64,000 bases of DNA, taken from Himantopus leucocephalus. Lineage: Eukaryota; Chordata; Aves; Charadriiformes; Recurvirostridae. The stretch is from the NCBI GenBank assembly GCA_003993805.1, contig RSEF01000001.1, positions 97,619,551 to 97,683,550 of the forward strand, read 5' to 3'. The translations under genes and the position numbers were made by a program. This document shows positions 25,901 to 39,433 of this stretch, piece by piece. The notes under the pieces are model-generated. The model was not told where the DNA came from, made no database searches, and saw only the letters and a program-made list of their open reading frames with translations. Position 1 is the stretch's first letter, and each line of letters starts with the position of its first letter.

Positions 25901-26845
25901 GCAACGGAATGGGTGCATGTTCTTCCCTGCTTTAATATATGACTGGAAATCTAATGTAACAAAGGTCAAAGGATAGATCTGAACAGGACTATGAAAGATG
26001 TCTCAAAACTCAAATTTGAAAACTTCAAAAAATAAAACCAGTGAATTCCTGTAACCGTACTGTAACTGTAGCAAGCTGAAAATTCCAACTGATAATGCAG
26101 ACTGTTTATACTGTCTGAACTTGTTTAAATTTTAAAAGACAACTGTTTTGTTCTTGTCTAACACGATTATGTAGGATATGAAGTAGATGATGCATTTTTG
26201 TATTACAGTATTGGACTTCTTATTTGTTATGACTAATGCCACAAACCATGGTTGTTCAATGTATGGCTGTGCATATATTTAAAATTTTGCTATCCAAACC
26301 TGGCCTTAGAGCAACTCGGCAACACAGCTGCTATGTGAAAACAACATAACGTGCTACCCTGTGTTTTCTCAAAAAAGCAGAAATCTACTGACAAACATGC
26401 TTTATTTTCTACAAAGCATTAGAAACAAGCACACTGCTCAGCATATGATCTAAAGTTTTGCAGCATACAGCAACATTATGTCTACTGCTAAGAGTTACAG
26501 GATTTTTTTCTGAGGAAAGAAACCAACACTCAAGTTACTCAAGCAATCAGAGCTGGCCAGGTGACATAAAAATTAAATAATGCAGAAGATGTTTTTCTTC
26601 CCTATTGAAGTAAAAACAAAACTTCACAAAGATGTTTTGCAAAATGGAATTTTGAAGAGATACCTCTTTTCTCATATAAATAATAGAAGGAACTACTGCC
26701 AGCGTGACACAGAGGAAGAGGTAAATTGCAAAGGAGGATTTCTCAGGCCAGAGGGCCCTCTAGTCCCTGTACTGTTGTTAAGTCCCCAGGTAATTGTGCT
26801 AGCTATGCATTTTTCTCCAGCAGCTCTATGGGTCATGATGATTTA

Positions 26846-26893
26846 ATATATGTGTGTGTGTGTGCACACATGCACACACATATATATGTGCAT
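26846..26893. repeat. 48-bp strictly alternating purine-pyrimidine tract
   Basis: An AT/TG/CA/AT composite microsatellite: (AT)n, (GT)n, then (CA)n, TG, (CA)n, (TA)n, TGTGCAT. Purines and pyrimidines alternate without interruption for 48 bases. Parts are self-complementary (TGTGTG...CACACA), so it could form Z-DNA or a cruciform. Confidence 0.8.
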
Positions 26894-27580
26894 TCAAATA
26901 CATGCATACACACATAGCAAATTTATAAAGTTATTTCATTAGCTGTTATAAGTAAATTTCACTTTTCCAACATTTAAACTATGCTGTGTTCATAGCCAGA
27001 ACATTTGGCCTACCACGATCTAGAAACAGTGATTTTGGTATTTCAGAGTTAAGAAAATTCTTGTTAGAAACCTTCGCTTGATATGCTTTCCACAGTCTCA
27101 GATGAAATCCCAAGACTTTTATGTATTTGCCAAAATATTTTATGTAAAAAGTAATGTCAAATGAACAGCTCAGGGTTGGATTAGGGGAAGTGGAGGCTAT
27201 CTGGTACAGTTTTAACAATAGGGGGAAAGTAGAACTGATTGGTTCTAAGTGATCTTTCAGGTTTTTTGGTCCTTGTGCTATTAAATACATCTGTTATCTC
27301 TAAGAGTAATTAATATATAGCATATCAGCCATTTTTCTGTTAACCTGTGTAAAATGCACCAATGTGAGGAAAACATGAATTGATTTGCAAATGATTGGTA
27401 ACCATGAAATAGAAAAACATTTGCCAAATTATTCATCGTACTTTGTCATGTGTTTTCTTAAGTCCTGGATACATGCTTTTAAAATGAAGACATATATGTA
27501 ACCAATGTAACATGGCAACTGTACTTCCTGTTTTGAGACTTTTCTGAGTAGTTATTGAAAATCAAATTACTATATTTGAA

Positions 27581-27869
27581 GGGACTGTTTATCAGGGAGT
27601 GTAGTGATAGGATGAAGGGTAATGGTTTTAAACTGAAAGAGGGTAGATTTAGATTAGATATTAGGAAGAAATTCTTTACTCTGAGGGTGGTGAGGCACTG
27701 GAACTGGTTGCCCAGAGAAGTTGTGGATGCCCCATCCCTGGAGGTGTTCAAGGCCAGGCTGGATGGGGCTTTGAGCAACCTGGTCTAGTGGGAGGTGTCC
27801 CTGCCCCTGGCAGGGGGGTTGGAACTAGATGATCTTTAAGGTCCCTTCCAACCCAAACCATTCTATGAT
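27581..27869 (+). mobile_element. CR1 LINE, 5'-truncated 3' end, relatively young
   Basis: About 289 bp ending TTCCAACCCAAACCATTCTA. The 5' part still encodes the C-terminus of the CR1 ORF2 protein in one open frame (for example [20 protein letters not shown], then [15 protein letters not shown]), closing at a TAG at about 27786-27788. The 3' UTR contains TGCCCCTGGCAGG and GATGATCTTTAAGGTCCC. There are few apparent differences from the CR1 consensus as I recall it. Severe 5' truncation is usual for CR1. It is antisense to STXBP5L. Confidence 0.92.
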
Positions 27870-30800
27870 ATGCTGCGCTAATGTTATTGCATATTTTAAA
27901 GTCTCATTATGAAAATAGAACCTTTATGTACAGAGCTGTGTAAAAATAGATCTTAAATATCTTAGCGCTACCTTCAGAGAATTTGTTTAGCAAACAGGCA
28001 TAAAAGCAGATACTGTGGCATAATGCACTTAAGGACATTTTTAATTGAAATGAAACGGAAAATAATAATATTTGCACAATCCTGGTGGACTAAAAATTAC
28101 TTTGGGGAAGATTGTGAAAGTCACCATTTAAAAAAGAACAGAGATTCTCAAATTCAAGGTTGGATCTGGATATAAGCAGGGATGTTCTTAATATTCTAGA
28201 ACGAAAAATATGACCAGGACTTCTGTAATCAGAAGAGAGCTTATTGTATCATGTACAGATGAGAAAAGAAGTGTTGCTAAGGTAGGTTTACCAAAGGTAG
28301 GCTATTCCAGAATATTTTTATTGTAAGAAATCTAGCATATGTCAAAATTAAATACAGCATTTATAAAAACCATTGCTATAAAATTCTATTTTTAATGTCT
28401 GTTTTCCACTTGATTTTACTGAAAAGGGAAATACTTTACTGAATATTCGAGGGATTCTCAAGTATTAGTTTTACAGCTGATCTTGTAATTTCATAAGTGA
28501 TCTTGGTACTAATACTAATGAAACATTTTAGGGACACAATATTACAGAGGAAGGACACTCTGCACAAATAGAGTACAAGAAATGGAATAAAATTTAAAAT
28601 GTACAGGGCAAGGCCCCAAACTTCAAAGAATAAGAATTTCCACTTCAGCGCTGGAACTCATGATACAGAAATAACGGAAACAGATAATTTCAATTTCACT
28701 TGTCTCGCTTTGCTTCCTCTCTTAAAGGCTTGCACCAAAAAGCAGCACGTTTCTTGCCAGCTAGATATACATCAGTGAAGAAGTGTAATGGGTGTATTAG
28801 TCAATCACAATGAGACCACAAGCACTGGTAAAATAAAGCCACATAAAAGGAAGATATTATTACAGTATGCATCAGTAAACATATTCCTGCAGAGATTAAA
28901 AAACAAAATGGTAATGGCAATGTCCACAGCACAGATGGGACCCTATCTAGAATATGTTTCCTAATCTAATCATCAGTTCAGAGAGAACCAATATGAGAAG
29001 AAAGGCGAAAGAAAAGAAGAGGGAATGAAGACACAATTTATAAAGGAAAACAGAATCTTGATTTTTGTGGTAAAAAAAAAGAAAAAAGCAGGTTGTGAAT
29101 GTATATGAATGAGCTGTTTAACTGCAAAGGAGAGACAAGATCTTTAAAATGCATGACAATGTGGATACCAGAATATCATAACAAATGGGAATAAGAGAGC
29201 CATAAAAATAAATTTATTCTTGAAGCTGGAAGGTTTCTTGCCATCAGAAGGATGAAATTAGCATGAAGCAATATTCCCTAACAGGAGGGATAGTGGACTT
29301 AAGCTTGAATAGTTATATAACAGCGTCACGATCCTGACCAGGAGATTGTTGCATGTGGAGCAGTTAGTGATCCACACCGCAGTTAGCCCAAGCAGGCACA
29401 AGTCTGTGCTGCGCTGGGCTGCACGTACAGCATGGTCGTCAGGTTGTGTTGTGCTGCATGGACCCCTTGGTTGCAGGATAAGCACAGCCAGCTTGTTGTA
29501 ACACAGAAGCCTGCAGGCAGCTCCCCACTTGGTGACTGCACCACTTGTGTGGCCTTGCCTTTACCTAACAGTGCAGAAGGAAGTTTTAGTGTGAACATCC
29601 TTTCTGTTTGATAGTAGAAATAATGAATACAGTTGTTTTCTTATAAGAAAATCCTATAACTTCAATGACCCAAATAGGGTAACCCTATCTACGGATGGGC
29701 TCTGCACAGCCTGCTGCTAATGCCTGTTTGATGATGCACAACTTGGGGTTCCCAGCATCGACAAGGATGTAAGATTATTTATACTATTATCTCATTCTTT
29801 ATAGTGCTAGCTCTAATAAATAGCATTTCAAATGATAACTTACAGAGTCCGAGTGCCTTTCTTACTGGGATCATAAGGGAACAGCACCTCATGATGCATA
29901 ACATAGTCAACTTGTTCATTATATAAAAGGAGGTGTATGAGTTGTCTGGTCTGCAACTGCAGGGAACTAGAATGAGGAGATCCCTTAAGCTCCACTCCAC
30001 TAGAAGGCCCACATACTTAAGATCTATTAAAAAGAAAATCTTAGGGATCATGTGAATTTTCATTCTACTTTAGTGGAATTGCATAATCTCATAAATCTAT
30101 CAAATCAAAACTGGTGATTCTCGGTATCAACAAACTAATCTATGTTTTGTATTTTTGCTCTTTGTTGATTGTTTAGCTAACCCATGTTGAAAAAAAAAAC
30201 AAAATGCTTGTGCTAAACTTCTTTTTATGACCAAGACATTCATCATTTCAACTAGGTTGCATACCACCTTTCCAGGACAAGCTTATAGCTCTTAATGATC
30301 AAGATGGTCAAGCATACTACAAAATTTTCCATAACATGATATAAGACCTGAAAAAAGAATGTAATGTTTTAATTTTTATTTTTAGCAGAGAAGACAGAGG
30401 TGTGTGGTAACTACACGAGCATGATTTGGGTCAGTCTCACTGCAGAAACTTTGTCCCCAGTCTTTTGTTCTTCTGAAGTGCTATTTGACAACTTTCACTT
30501 TCCTGTCCTGCAGTATTAAGGCACAGCCCTATAGACCAGAGGTGTTCTTTATGAGTTTCAGGAATCTTTCCCAGCTCAGTAACTGCATGTAAACAGTATT
30601 AATTGGTTATTGAAATCCATGAGCATCATTCTTTCAAAAGTGACAAATACTGATGCAAGACCATACCACACATATTTAATATTTACCTTACGTGTTTGAG
30701 GTCTGTGCTGTGTTCGCACTTCGCAATATGCAATTCATAAGACCAAAAAAAAAAAAATCTACGCAAGAAAGTTTTGTAAAAACTTCTTCAAGATGTGGAA

Positions 30801-33800
30801 GCAAATGCTAATCAACAGCATGGCTTCATTTGCTTTCCTCAGTTTTTTCTGTCACTAACCTGACAAAGTTTAAATCCTTTCCACAAAATGTGGCAGGATT
30901 ATATACTGAAATATTGCTTTATATTTGAATTCTGTGGTTCTTTGGAATAGCCAAATGGTGCACCACACCATGTAATCCGAATCTGTTTTGTGGTACAGCA
31001 TGGCTGTGCAACTGCACTGAACCTATTAACTACTTTCATGCTTGATGACAGACCTCTGACTAATTTGAAAGTACATAAACAATACAGAGTTTGCAATTAC
31101 ACAATATTAGCCAGGAGGCTTGTCTATGAGCAGGCAAGCTATCACAGGAATTCAGTTCCTTGAGCAGTCAATGAGACAGATGATAATCTAAGTTTAGTAA
31201 CTCACAAGTCCCTAACACACAAGTAAACAGATACAGGTACTGCCGAGACTTCATAGCCAGTCACCGGTATTCATTCAATAGCCTTTTGCTGTCATTTTGA
31301 TGAGGTAAACTTTTTAACAACACAGGACACAAAATCCTGCAAAGATACAGCAGGACAGATAGACAAAGATTCAGGGAAGAATATTGACCAACACACAAAA
31401 GAGAAGTCACCAGATACAAAAATACCTGTTTTTTCTCTTTGCTTCCAAGCATTGCACTAATACTCTCAATCATCTTGTTCAAATACTGCAAAAACTCAGA
31501 TGTAGGAGTCAAGTTTCCAATTAACAGTAAGTTACAGCTAACTGAGAATTGCTCTAAAAGCCACCCGCTTCAAAGGCTCCTCTTCCTCTGAGCCAGCATA
31601 CCCTTAACACTGAAGGAGGTGTTACAGATCAGAGCCCCAAAGCCAGTTATACAGATTTTGTCACCTGGTGATTCCCCTGTGGAAGGGCACTTATGCTATT
31701 GTCATGGCATCAGTGCACAGTGCATGCAGATGGATTTAAAGACCCAACAGGACTCGTACACTGCGTTCATGTATGCTGAGTACAAGTCAGTGGATAAATT
31801 GTTGTAGCACTGTTGGCTCACTTGTAACATGCCAGTCAGCACTGGCTAAAAGAAGAAAAAGAGGAGGGCTATTGCCCATGTCAGTCAACACAACGGAACT
31901 AGCTCAGCTTCAGAATAACAGGAGATAAACTATGTTCATAGGTTAAACTAGTGCACACAGGCCTAAAAGACCTGGATTTCACACTGTAATCCTTGCTGGT
32001 TTTTCCTATCCCAGTTGCACTAATCTTAAATGGGAAAACTATGTGAATTGTTGTATATTTAAAGCTATACTTGCTGAAGTCTGCTCCAACTATATTGAAA
32101 ATAATTAAGGCCTATAATAGTTTTCAGTGGTTTAGCTTAATTCTAATGTTCCTAGCAGCAGATAGAGACAGTGTCTAGTTCCAGTAGCTGAGTTATTTAT
32201 TTTTCCTAAAACGTCTACTGAAGATGAATCTGGCAGATTGAAGAAGGAAAAGCAGGGACTAGCATAAGGAACATCACCATGTCACCCTTCAAAAGTACTG
32301 AAGAGATTCTTATGGAGCATTTCCAGAGGTTAAAAAGTTTTACCTGTCCATCCTACTTGTAAATGGAACAGCAAATCATATATTATTAACCATACGCTAC
32401 TGTCAAGCATGTCTGAGTAACCGTGTTATCATTATAGCTCTTGGTATGGCACTGAGCACTGAAACGCGTTGCTTACATTTATATTTTCTTGAAGGTTCTT
32501 AACGCATTGTATTACATTGCAGAGCATTAGACTGCAGAACAAATATCAGTTTGCCATAATGTCTCATTCTTCAGTGTTCCTTCTACACTTGCCACAAAGA
32601 GACACTTAGTAAAGGAGACGTGAATTATCAGAGACAAGTTAATATTGCTAAGGTTGCATCAGCATTAGTTTAACAATAGGTCAGAAGAAGAAAAAAATAA
32701 ATCTGGAGAGGTTGCAAACTATGACTTAATGGCTACAAAAGTGCATTTTGTTAGTGAATTATTATTCATAAAGCATCCAGTGTCTTAATACTGAATGCTA
32801 CACGGTAAGTGAAAGATAACCAGTGTGCTGCATATAAGAGTTCTTTGGTCTTTACATCTATGTTTTTACCAACATCTGAAGAAAAGAGCAAACATGTTTT
32901 TTACTTTTGTGGGAGGGAAAGGGGGAATATATATATATAAACGCTTGGGGAAATTTGACTCATGTAGTTGTATAAACATATACAGAAACATTGCTAAGAG
33001 CAAATTTTAGTCCATTATCCTGCAATCTTAAATGTCAAGAAACAGAAGCAAATTACAAATTAAATAGTTCAACAATATGAAGACTGGTGCACTGAGTAAT
33101 AGCCAAAGACTTAAGTAGCATTAATCCATCTAATAGAATCTAACAGCTGTATGGTTCATGCATCAATTATTTTGAAAACTTAGAATAAACTGATTCTACA
33201 TGAAAGCTGATTAATTGAAGTCAAATTCATCAAGAATTTGGACTAATACAACTATCTTCCTCATCACAAGCAGATAAAATAGTATAATTTTAAGTAAAGG
33301 TTCATTATATTGCATGACTTCATGAGGTGAATCTGCCAATTGTTCAGAAAAAAAATCTAAACAAAACAGCATGTCAAGGATGTAAACATACTGTATGAGT
33401 AAAATTACATTTTTTATAAAACCTCAAGAGAGACATGCAAATAGCAAAATTTGCAGCAGCCACATGCTCCATTTTCATAGGTAAAATGCATCTGAATAAT
33501 CATGTGTTTGGCTCTGTAAATGCTGATAAAATCTAAAATTAAATTAAATTATAAATGGTGTTCTTGTAAGAACTAGCCTTTGACTTTCTAAACACTTACC
33601 TGTATGGCCTTTTTCAATACCCTACTGTTTTCTGAAAACATGCATCAGTATTTTAAAACCTATTCTCTGTCAACAAGCACTTCTCCCCATTTAAGAACAT
33701 CAAAACCAGCCCATTAATTGGGTCACAAACTTAAAACAAGACAAAAAAAAGAATCTTTCTTATGTATGAATCTTGCCTCTCCTTAACATCCCCCTGCAAG

Positions 33801-36334
33801 AGGAGAGGATGAGAATATTTTTTTTAACTGTTCCAACAGTGAAGATGACATTAATTTTTGGAAGACAGGCCTTTGCATTTCTTGAAGAAAATCAGTTTTG
33901 ATGTTATCACTTTATCAGCCTCCCAAATTCCCCTTACATCCATTTTGCCATAAATTTCTCACAGCTAAGGCAACCATTATTTGCTGTTTCTCTGAGCATC
34001 ACGTAATTCATAATGTCTGTGCTCTAGCACAAAAAATATATTCAGAAAAAAAATGGAAGCTGTCTTTTAGACTTAGCTCTGTCAGGCAGATATGCAGAGA
34101 AATGTTCCAAATTAATGAGAGGGTTAATTAGGGTTTTAGCCTTACGTTTTTTCTACTTGCCCAGAGCCTTATTTGAATTTTACATACTAAATGTGTAATC
34201 AAGCTTAGAAAATTGAAAGTTAGATGATTTGGAATTAATTGAAATGTATGTTAAAAGAAAATATAACAAAAATGAAGAGATTTCATCAATTTGATTTGAA
34301 GAGACTTCATTTCATTGAATACAGAAAACCAAAAACTTAGGGCAGTGCTAGAGAACCCTGAGAAGAAAAGAACTGTCTACAAAGTTATTTCTTTATACTT
34401 ATTGAAAACTCTTTTTTAATCTAAAACTGGACTTACTTCTTTGACAATGTTGTATAGCAGTGTATCAGGATATTCGCCTCACAGCCTTTGATGTGCTAAT
34501 AAATATTATGTAAATGGCAGTTGTATCGGTTACTTAAAATATGCATAAAAGAACTAATAGTGTCTTTTTTTTATTCACAACTTATTAGACTTCATTAAAA
34601 GGCAGTATAGCTAGCTACGCATTTGTTACAAATAACTACATCCTCACATCCTTTTTAAACCTCAGTTCAAAAATGACATTACACAAAATTTGTTTTTATG
34701 CAAAGGTTTCCAGTATTCCAAATAACTTGCTTCCAAATATTTTGCCCAATGATTTAGGCTGTCAGAAGCAAAAGAAAATTTAGGTAAATGTGATGAAAAA
34801 TGTTTTGCTCTTAGCAAAGCCCAAATGCGTGTGAGCTCATTTTATCAAGAAATTCTGATAAAATTCTGACCAAGACACCATGCTAGTGTCTCTGAAGAGA
34901 AATGACAGGCGATCAGGTGAACAGACACTGCATTCTTATAAGTATTGATTCCTTTAGTTGTACGGAAGGTTGCTGGGTGGGAGAGCTAGACCAAGATGTA
35001 CTGGAATAAATTCTACAATATTTAGATTTATCAATGAAAAATTGTGGATAACTTACCTACCCGACGAGAATACCAAGATTCAAATATTTCAATGTACATA
35101 AAATGATGACTTACTGTCCTGAAGCAGCTAGCAAATGCGCATATAATTTTTCTTTGCTATAGGTTATAAACTCTGTGGAATCAGGATGTGTATTTTCTAA
35201 ATTATTATGTAGTACTTCCCACAACAAAACTTGCAACTTGGTGACATTTAAATGCAAACATGATATGTATCTGAATAATAAACAACAAAGAAAAAGTTTA
35301 TTTTTATAATAATTTTCAGACTGGCTGCAGCTAAAGCTTTGATGAGCCTGTTTACTTCACAGCTCTGGTAAAGTACTGATATCTTTCACCTTTCATCTGA
35401 TATATTTGCACAAGCAAATATATAAATATCTAAAACAAGTTGCTGCACCTTAATAAACACTGAATGTATATACTAAGAGAATTACAGTATCACTTAAACT
35501 TCCAGTCAAAACTGTACTATGTGTTACATCTATGTTTTCTAGTTTCAAAAAATCCATCCCAAAAATAAAGTACAGAATAACTGTATTGCTCAAGGACTCA
35601 CAAAAAAACAACTGCTGCATTTATGCACTGAATCTTGGTCTTCTGACTACTGACCTAATTCCTTAATAGAAAGACAGAACTTCTTCTTAATATTAATAAA
35701 AGTGCAGCAGGCAAGCTCCATAATATCATAGCAGGTTTTACTTGGATGACTAAATACAGATTAAAGTGCTCAGTTTCTGTTTGAGTTTGAAAATTACGAC
35801 CACTCATTTAATCTGTTTTCAGTAGGGATTTCTACAATTAGGTACAGATAAAGTAAAATTTAGAAAAACAGTCTCTGATTCATTTGACATTTACCATAGT
35901 TTCCCAAATTCACAATTTTTTTCTGCTAAACTTCCAGTATTTCACAAAAATAAAACCCTTCCAAGGTAGAGAAAATAATTATTTCCCTGATACGGCCAGC
36001 TGAGGTACTCTGGCTAGTACTGAACAACAGATCAGCCGAAAGAATCACAGTGCTTGTGTCTGGTCTTAAGAAAAACAAACACATTACTGTTCACAGCAGT
36101 TCATGCAAATAGAAGGTAAAACGAAAAACATTTTGACAAAAAGCAGACGATTTTTTTCTAGTTCTGAGAAGGCTGCAGAAAGAGAAAGTGAAGGTTTTGT
36201 TCTATGGAAACAAGGCTCAAACAATGGAAGAAAAAAGTATATCCACCTTTAGAAAGGCAAACTAATAGGCATGTATTATTAGAAATACGGGAGGTAAGTT
36301 TTTTTTTTTTAATGATATATTTATTTTGTCTTAC

Positions 36335-36435
36335 CTTTCTCTGTTAAATTTCAGAGAATGTAGGATAGCTGGTCGTTTCTGTCGAAGATTCCACAAATGA
36401 AGTGCATCATCTGCGCTTGCACTGACCAAAGCACC
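36335..36435 (-). CDS. STXBP5L: tomosyn-2 internal coding exon, 101 bp
   Basis: The exon starts on a codon boundary (GGT GCT TTG...) and encodes GALVSASADDALHLWNLRQK, then RPAILHSLKFNRER. The last Arg codon is split AG|G with the 135-bp exon downstream. It includes a WD-like strand (DDALHLWNLR) of the N-terminal propeller, at roughly residues 124-157. The acceptor is TGTCTGCTCTAG and the donor GTAAGA. NRER favours STXBP5L over STXBP5 (CRER). SASADDALHLW differs slightly from the mammalian form as I remember it (SASSDDTLHLW), which looks like ordinary divergence. Confidence 0.96.
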
Positions 36436-37441
36436 CTAGAGCAGACACAAAATACAGCATAACATATTACCTTTCTGCAGATTCTATCTTATTCTTAAGT
36501 GATCCTCACTGTTAATGATCTACCCGTAGAAAATAATATAGTTTATGAAAAATTGTTAGTTTCTTCTAGAAAAAATATATTCCACCATAAATAATAGTTG
36601 AATTGATCTGGTAAATGTAAATACTTCAAATTAGTACAAGATCAGCCAAAGTTAAAACTCAATCAATTCAAAATGCAAATTAAAGCTGTGTACCAAGGTT
36701 ATACATGTGAACTCTCATGTATTTCCACAGAAGCATAGAGATTAATGAAACGGAGAACAGATAACACTTACCTAGAAGGGTGAGTGTGAAGGATGTAACT
36801 AAAGGACAAAGGGATTAGTGCATACACATACACATAAATGACAGTGCCAAGCACAGTTTAGTGGTCATACCAAGACAACATGAAATTCAAAACCTGAACT
36901 GTGAAAAGAAGATGCAGATAAGAAAGTCGGGACATGTAGCAGGGAGACAGGACCTAGGAATAACTGAGAAATGTATAAAAAAGGACAGAGTCTTTATCAC
37001 AGATCAGAAATACTCCTAAGACTGGTTCTGCTTCGGGTGCCCCAAAAATGGACAACTTCCAAGGTCTAGACCTCTATCTGCCTGGGCAGCTTGAAGTGAA
37101 CTTATTCTACCTCCTTCCTACTATCTTTCTCCTCACCATGGAACAGTGATGCCATGTAGAAAGGGACAGCAGAGGAAGCTCTCTACTGCTGCTCCAGTGG
37201 TTTACTACATTTACACCTCAGATAAGATCTAGTGAAGAGGATCTATCCCTGTGTATTACTATTGCAGAGAGGAACTAGATATTGCACAAACAGAAGGCAA
37301 TGCTTTATTCTGAGGAAAGGTGAGGTTGTAACTGAAAGATTAGTTCATACCAAGTATTACTGACCGATAAACTTCTCTTTTTGCATCTTCGATTTCCTTC
37401 TGAATCCTAGCAACTGCTGTTTTCAACACTGACATATCCAT

Positions 37442-37607
37442 AGTCAAGCAGGTCCTGCTTGACTAACCTGATCTTACGTGATAAGGTGACCCACTTAATG
37501 AATGAGGGAAAGGCCATGGATGTTGTCTACCTGGACTTCAATAAAGCTTTTGACATCATTTCCTGCAGCATTCTCCTGGAGAAACTGGCTGCTCATGGCC
37601 TGGACAG
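37442..37607 (+). mobile_element. CR1 LINE fragment, reverse-transcriptase region, cut by gap
   Basis: The frame reads through KAMDVVYLDFNKAFDIISCS and ILLEKLAAHGLD. This is the CR1 ORF2 reverse-transcriptase segment normally written like VDVVYLDFSKAFDTVSH. The element begins abruptly at about 37442 with AGTCAAGCAGGTCCTGCTTG and enters the gap. It is a 5'-truncated, non-functional fragment. Confidence 0.88.
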
Positions 37608-37707
37608 NNNNNNNNNNNNNNNNNNNNNNNNNNNNNNNNNNNNNNNNNNNNNNNNNNNNNNNNNNNNNNNNNNNNNNNNNNNNNNNNNNNNNNNNNNNNN
37701 NNNNNNN
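37608..37707. other. assembly gap of exactly 100 N
   Basis: Exactly 100 unknown bases between two CR1 reverse-transcriptase fragments that face each other. The 3' parts of both elements are hidden here, so the real gap may be much longer than 100. Confidence 0.99.
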
Positions 37708-37756
37708 GGCCACGAGCAGCCAGTTTCTCCAGGAGAATGCTGTGGGAAACATTATT
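37708..37756 (-). mobile_element. CR1 LINE fragment, reverse-transcriptase region, opposite orientation
   Basis: The reverse complement contains CATTCTCCTGGAGAAACTGG followed by CTGCTCGTGGCC. This is the same RT segment as at about 37569-37600 on the plus strand, with one base changed (CATGGCC versus CGTGGCC). Homology stops at about 37756, which would be a 5' truncation point. The two fragments form an inverted repeat around the gap. Confidence 0.8.
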
Positions 37757-39433
37757 TCAGAATAACCCAACTCTAGATCTTGTTGGACAAGATTCAAAAG
37801 GGATCAAAACTACTTTTACACTTCCTTGGCAATTGAAATTAAAAAGACTGAGAGCTCTGCCTCCCTCCAAGGGATTATCCTTTGCAGAATTTGAGAGAAC
37901 TGAAACAGCGCCATAGCTGAAGCACAGCTCTCATGCTGAAGCTCTGCCAGGTAACTGACAGCAAGATTGTGCTAGTGGGGGTGGTGGCTTCCATTAATCC
38001 AAATCCCTCTCTACAGAATGAAGAGAGCCAGCAGAGACCGTTGGGGCTGTATGACTATCAATCCAGCCCTGTTTTACCATTGCTATAATCTTTGGCAAGA
38101 TTTACAGGCTTTGTTATCTACTTCAGGAAGTAGACCTGCAGTAACAGCTGCAGATCTAGCATAGCACAATATGAAACACCACCAGGGCCCTGGTATCTAC
38201 TCAAGACAATGAGAAAAATGCCCTAAGCCCATCTAATCTGTGTTTCTGCAGTGTGAGGTGAGGGAGGAAGCCTGCAGGGAAACAAACTGGGCAGAGGAAG
38301 GAAGACATGGTGTAGGCTATCCATACTGCATACTGGAGAGGTCCCCATATTAATTTTAATTATTAAGTTAGGTTTTATCTAGGGAGAGACAGGTTTTACA
38401 GTCCAAACAGAATCCTAAGAGCAATCTATCATACATGTAGCATGAGTAAAAAAGAAGAGAAATCTGGAGCAAAACAGGGAGAAATCCAGCTTGACAGTGT
38501 ACACACATATCAATTGTGTGAGCTTCTCCCCACATTGATTTTCAGAAGTTGAAGATATTAATCGCGTAGCCATATTGAAGTTTTAGCATATAAACTGTAG
38601 GTAGGATAAGGAAGGGTGACCGCTGACTAGTTAAAGCCTTTGACTGTCACTAATGTAAAAGTCAAACTAGAAATCTTCTATGGGAGGTTAAATGTGGAGG
38701 TGTACTGTTAGCTTTCATTTTGTTAAACCCTAACAAACATTACAGAATATTCAGTAACATAAAAGCTGTATCTATTCTATTCCATTCCATCCCACAAACA
38801 GTAACCACAAAAATTGCATTTCTTTCATCCCATATTCTCTGCAAGACTTGAAAAGCAGATTAAAATATAAAGACCACCTCTGCACAGACACTGTTTCTGC
38901 ACCTATACATCCCCGATTTGCTTTTTGCTAATGCAAATTTACTAATTTAAATGGGAAAAAAATGTTTTATTTTTCCTAGCACTGATGTTTCAAATTCAGC
39001 TTAAAAACTAACATCTAGATTAATGTATAGATAGACAAAATAATGTAAATACAAAAGGCTGCTATGGAGCAAAGTCTAGGGGAAGAAAGATACTTATCTC
39101 CATTTCACTTCAATGCACATAAGCATCATGTTGCTTAGGATGTCTGCCTAGGAAAACATTGGGTTGATTCTGAACTTGGAAACTGCACCGCCTACTTCCA
39201 ATTATTACCCCCTGCCCTGTGGCTTAACTTACCAAAACAAGCAGGAGATTTCCAATTCTTGAAGGTCAAGAGTCTATCAACTTTCCAAAAGAATATATAC
39301 TTATTATAGAAGCCTTTGTGGGACAGAACCACAATACATTTGCTAAATCAGCCCAAAAAACTTAATCAGTCTGGAAAAGACAAGTGCATGCATGCACACA
39401 CATACACACTGGGATAGAGAGAAATGTTTAAAA

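Larger units (their letters stand above)
15533..36334 (-). other. STXBP5L: intron of 20,802 bp
   Basis: Complete intron between the 101-bp and 135-bp exons (donor GTAAGA, acceptor TTTCCAG). It is AT-rich with many homopolymer runs. Named contents are an old CR1 relic at 22846-22960, a fresher CR1 tail at 27581-27869, an alternating purine-pyrimidine tract at 26846-26893 and small inverted repeats at 19010-19030 and 21448-21470. The part at about 20180-20960 is somewhat GC-richer without any feature I can name. The part at 29255-29765 contains clustered CpG and a TATA-like site and is discussed as a possible LTR remnant. The remaining stretches show nothing recognisable. Confidence 0.8.

Noticed and set aside
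27555..27788. 77-codon open frame that looks protein-like
   Set aside because: It is the C-terminus of CR1 ORF2, not a host gene.
37459..37797. Open frames on both strands spanning the N run
   Set aside because: They are CR1 reverse-transcriptase fragments joined artificially through unknown bases.
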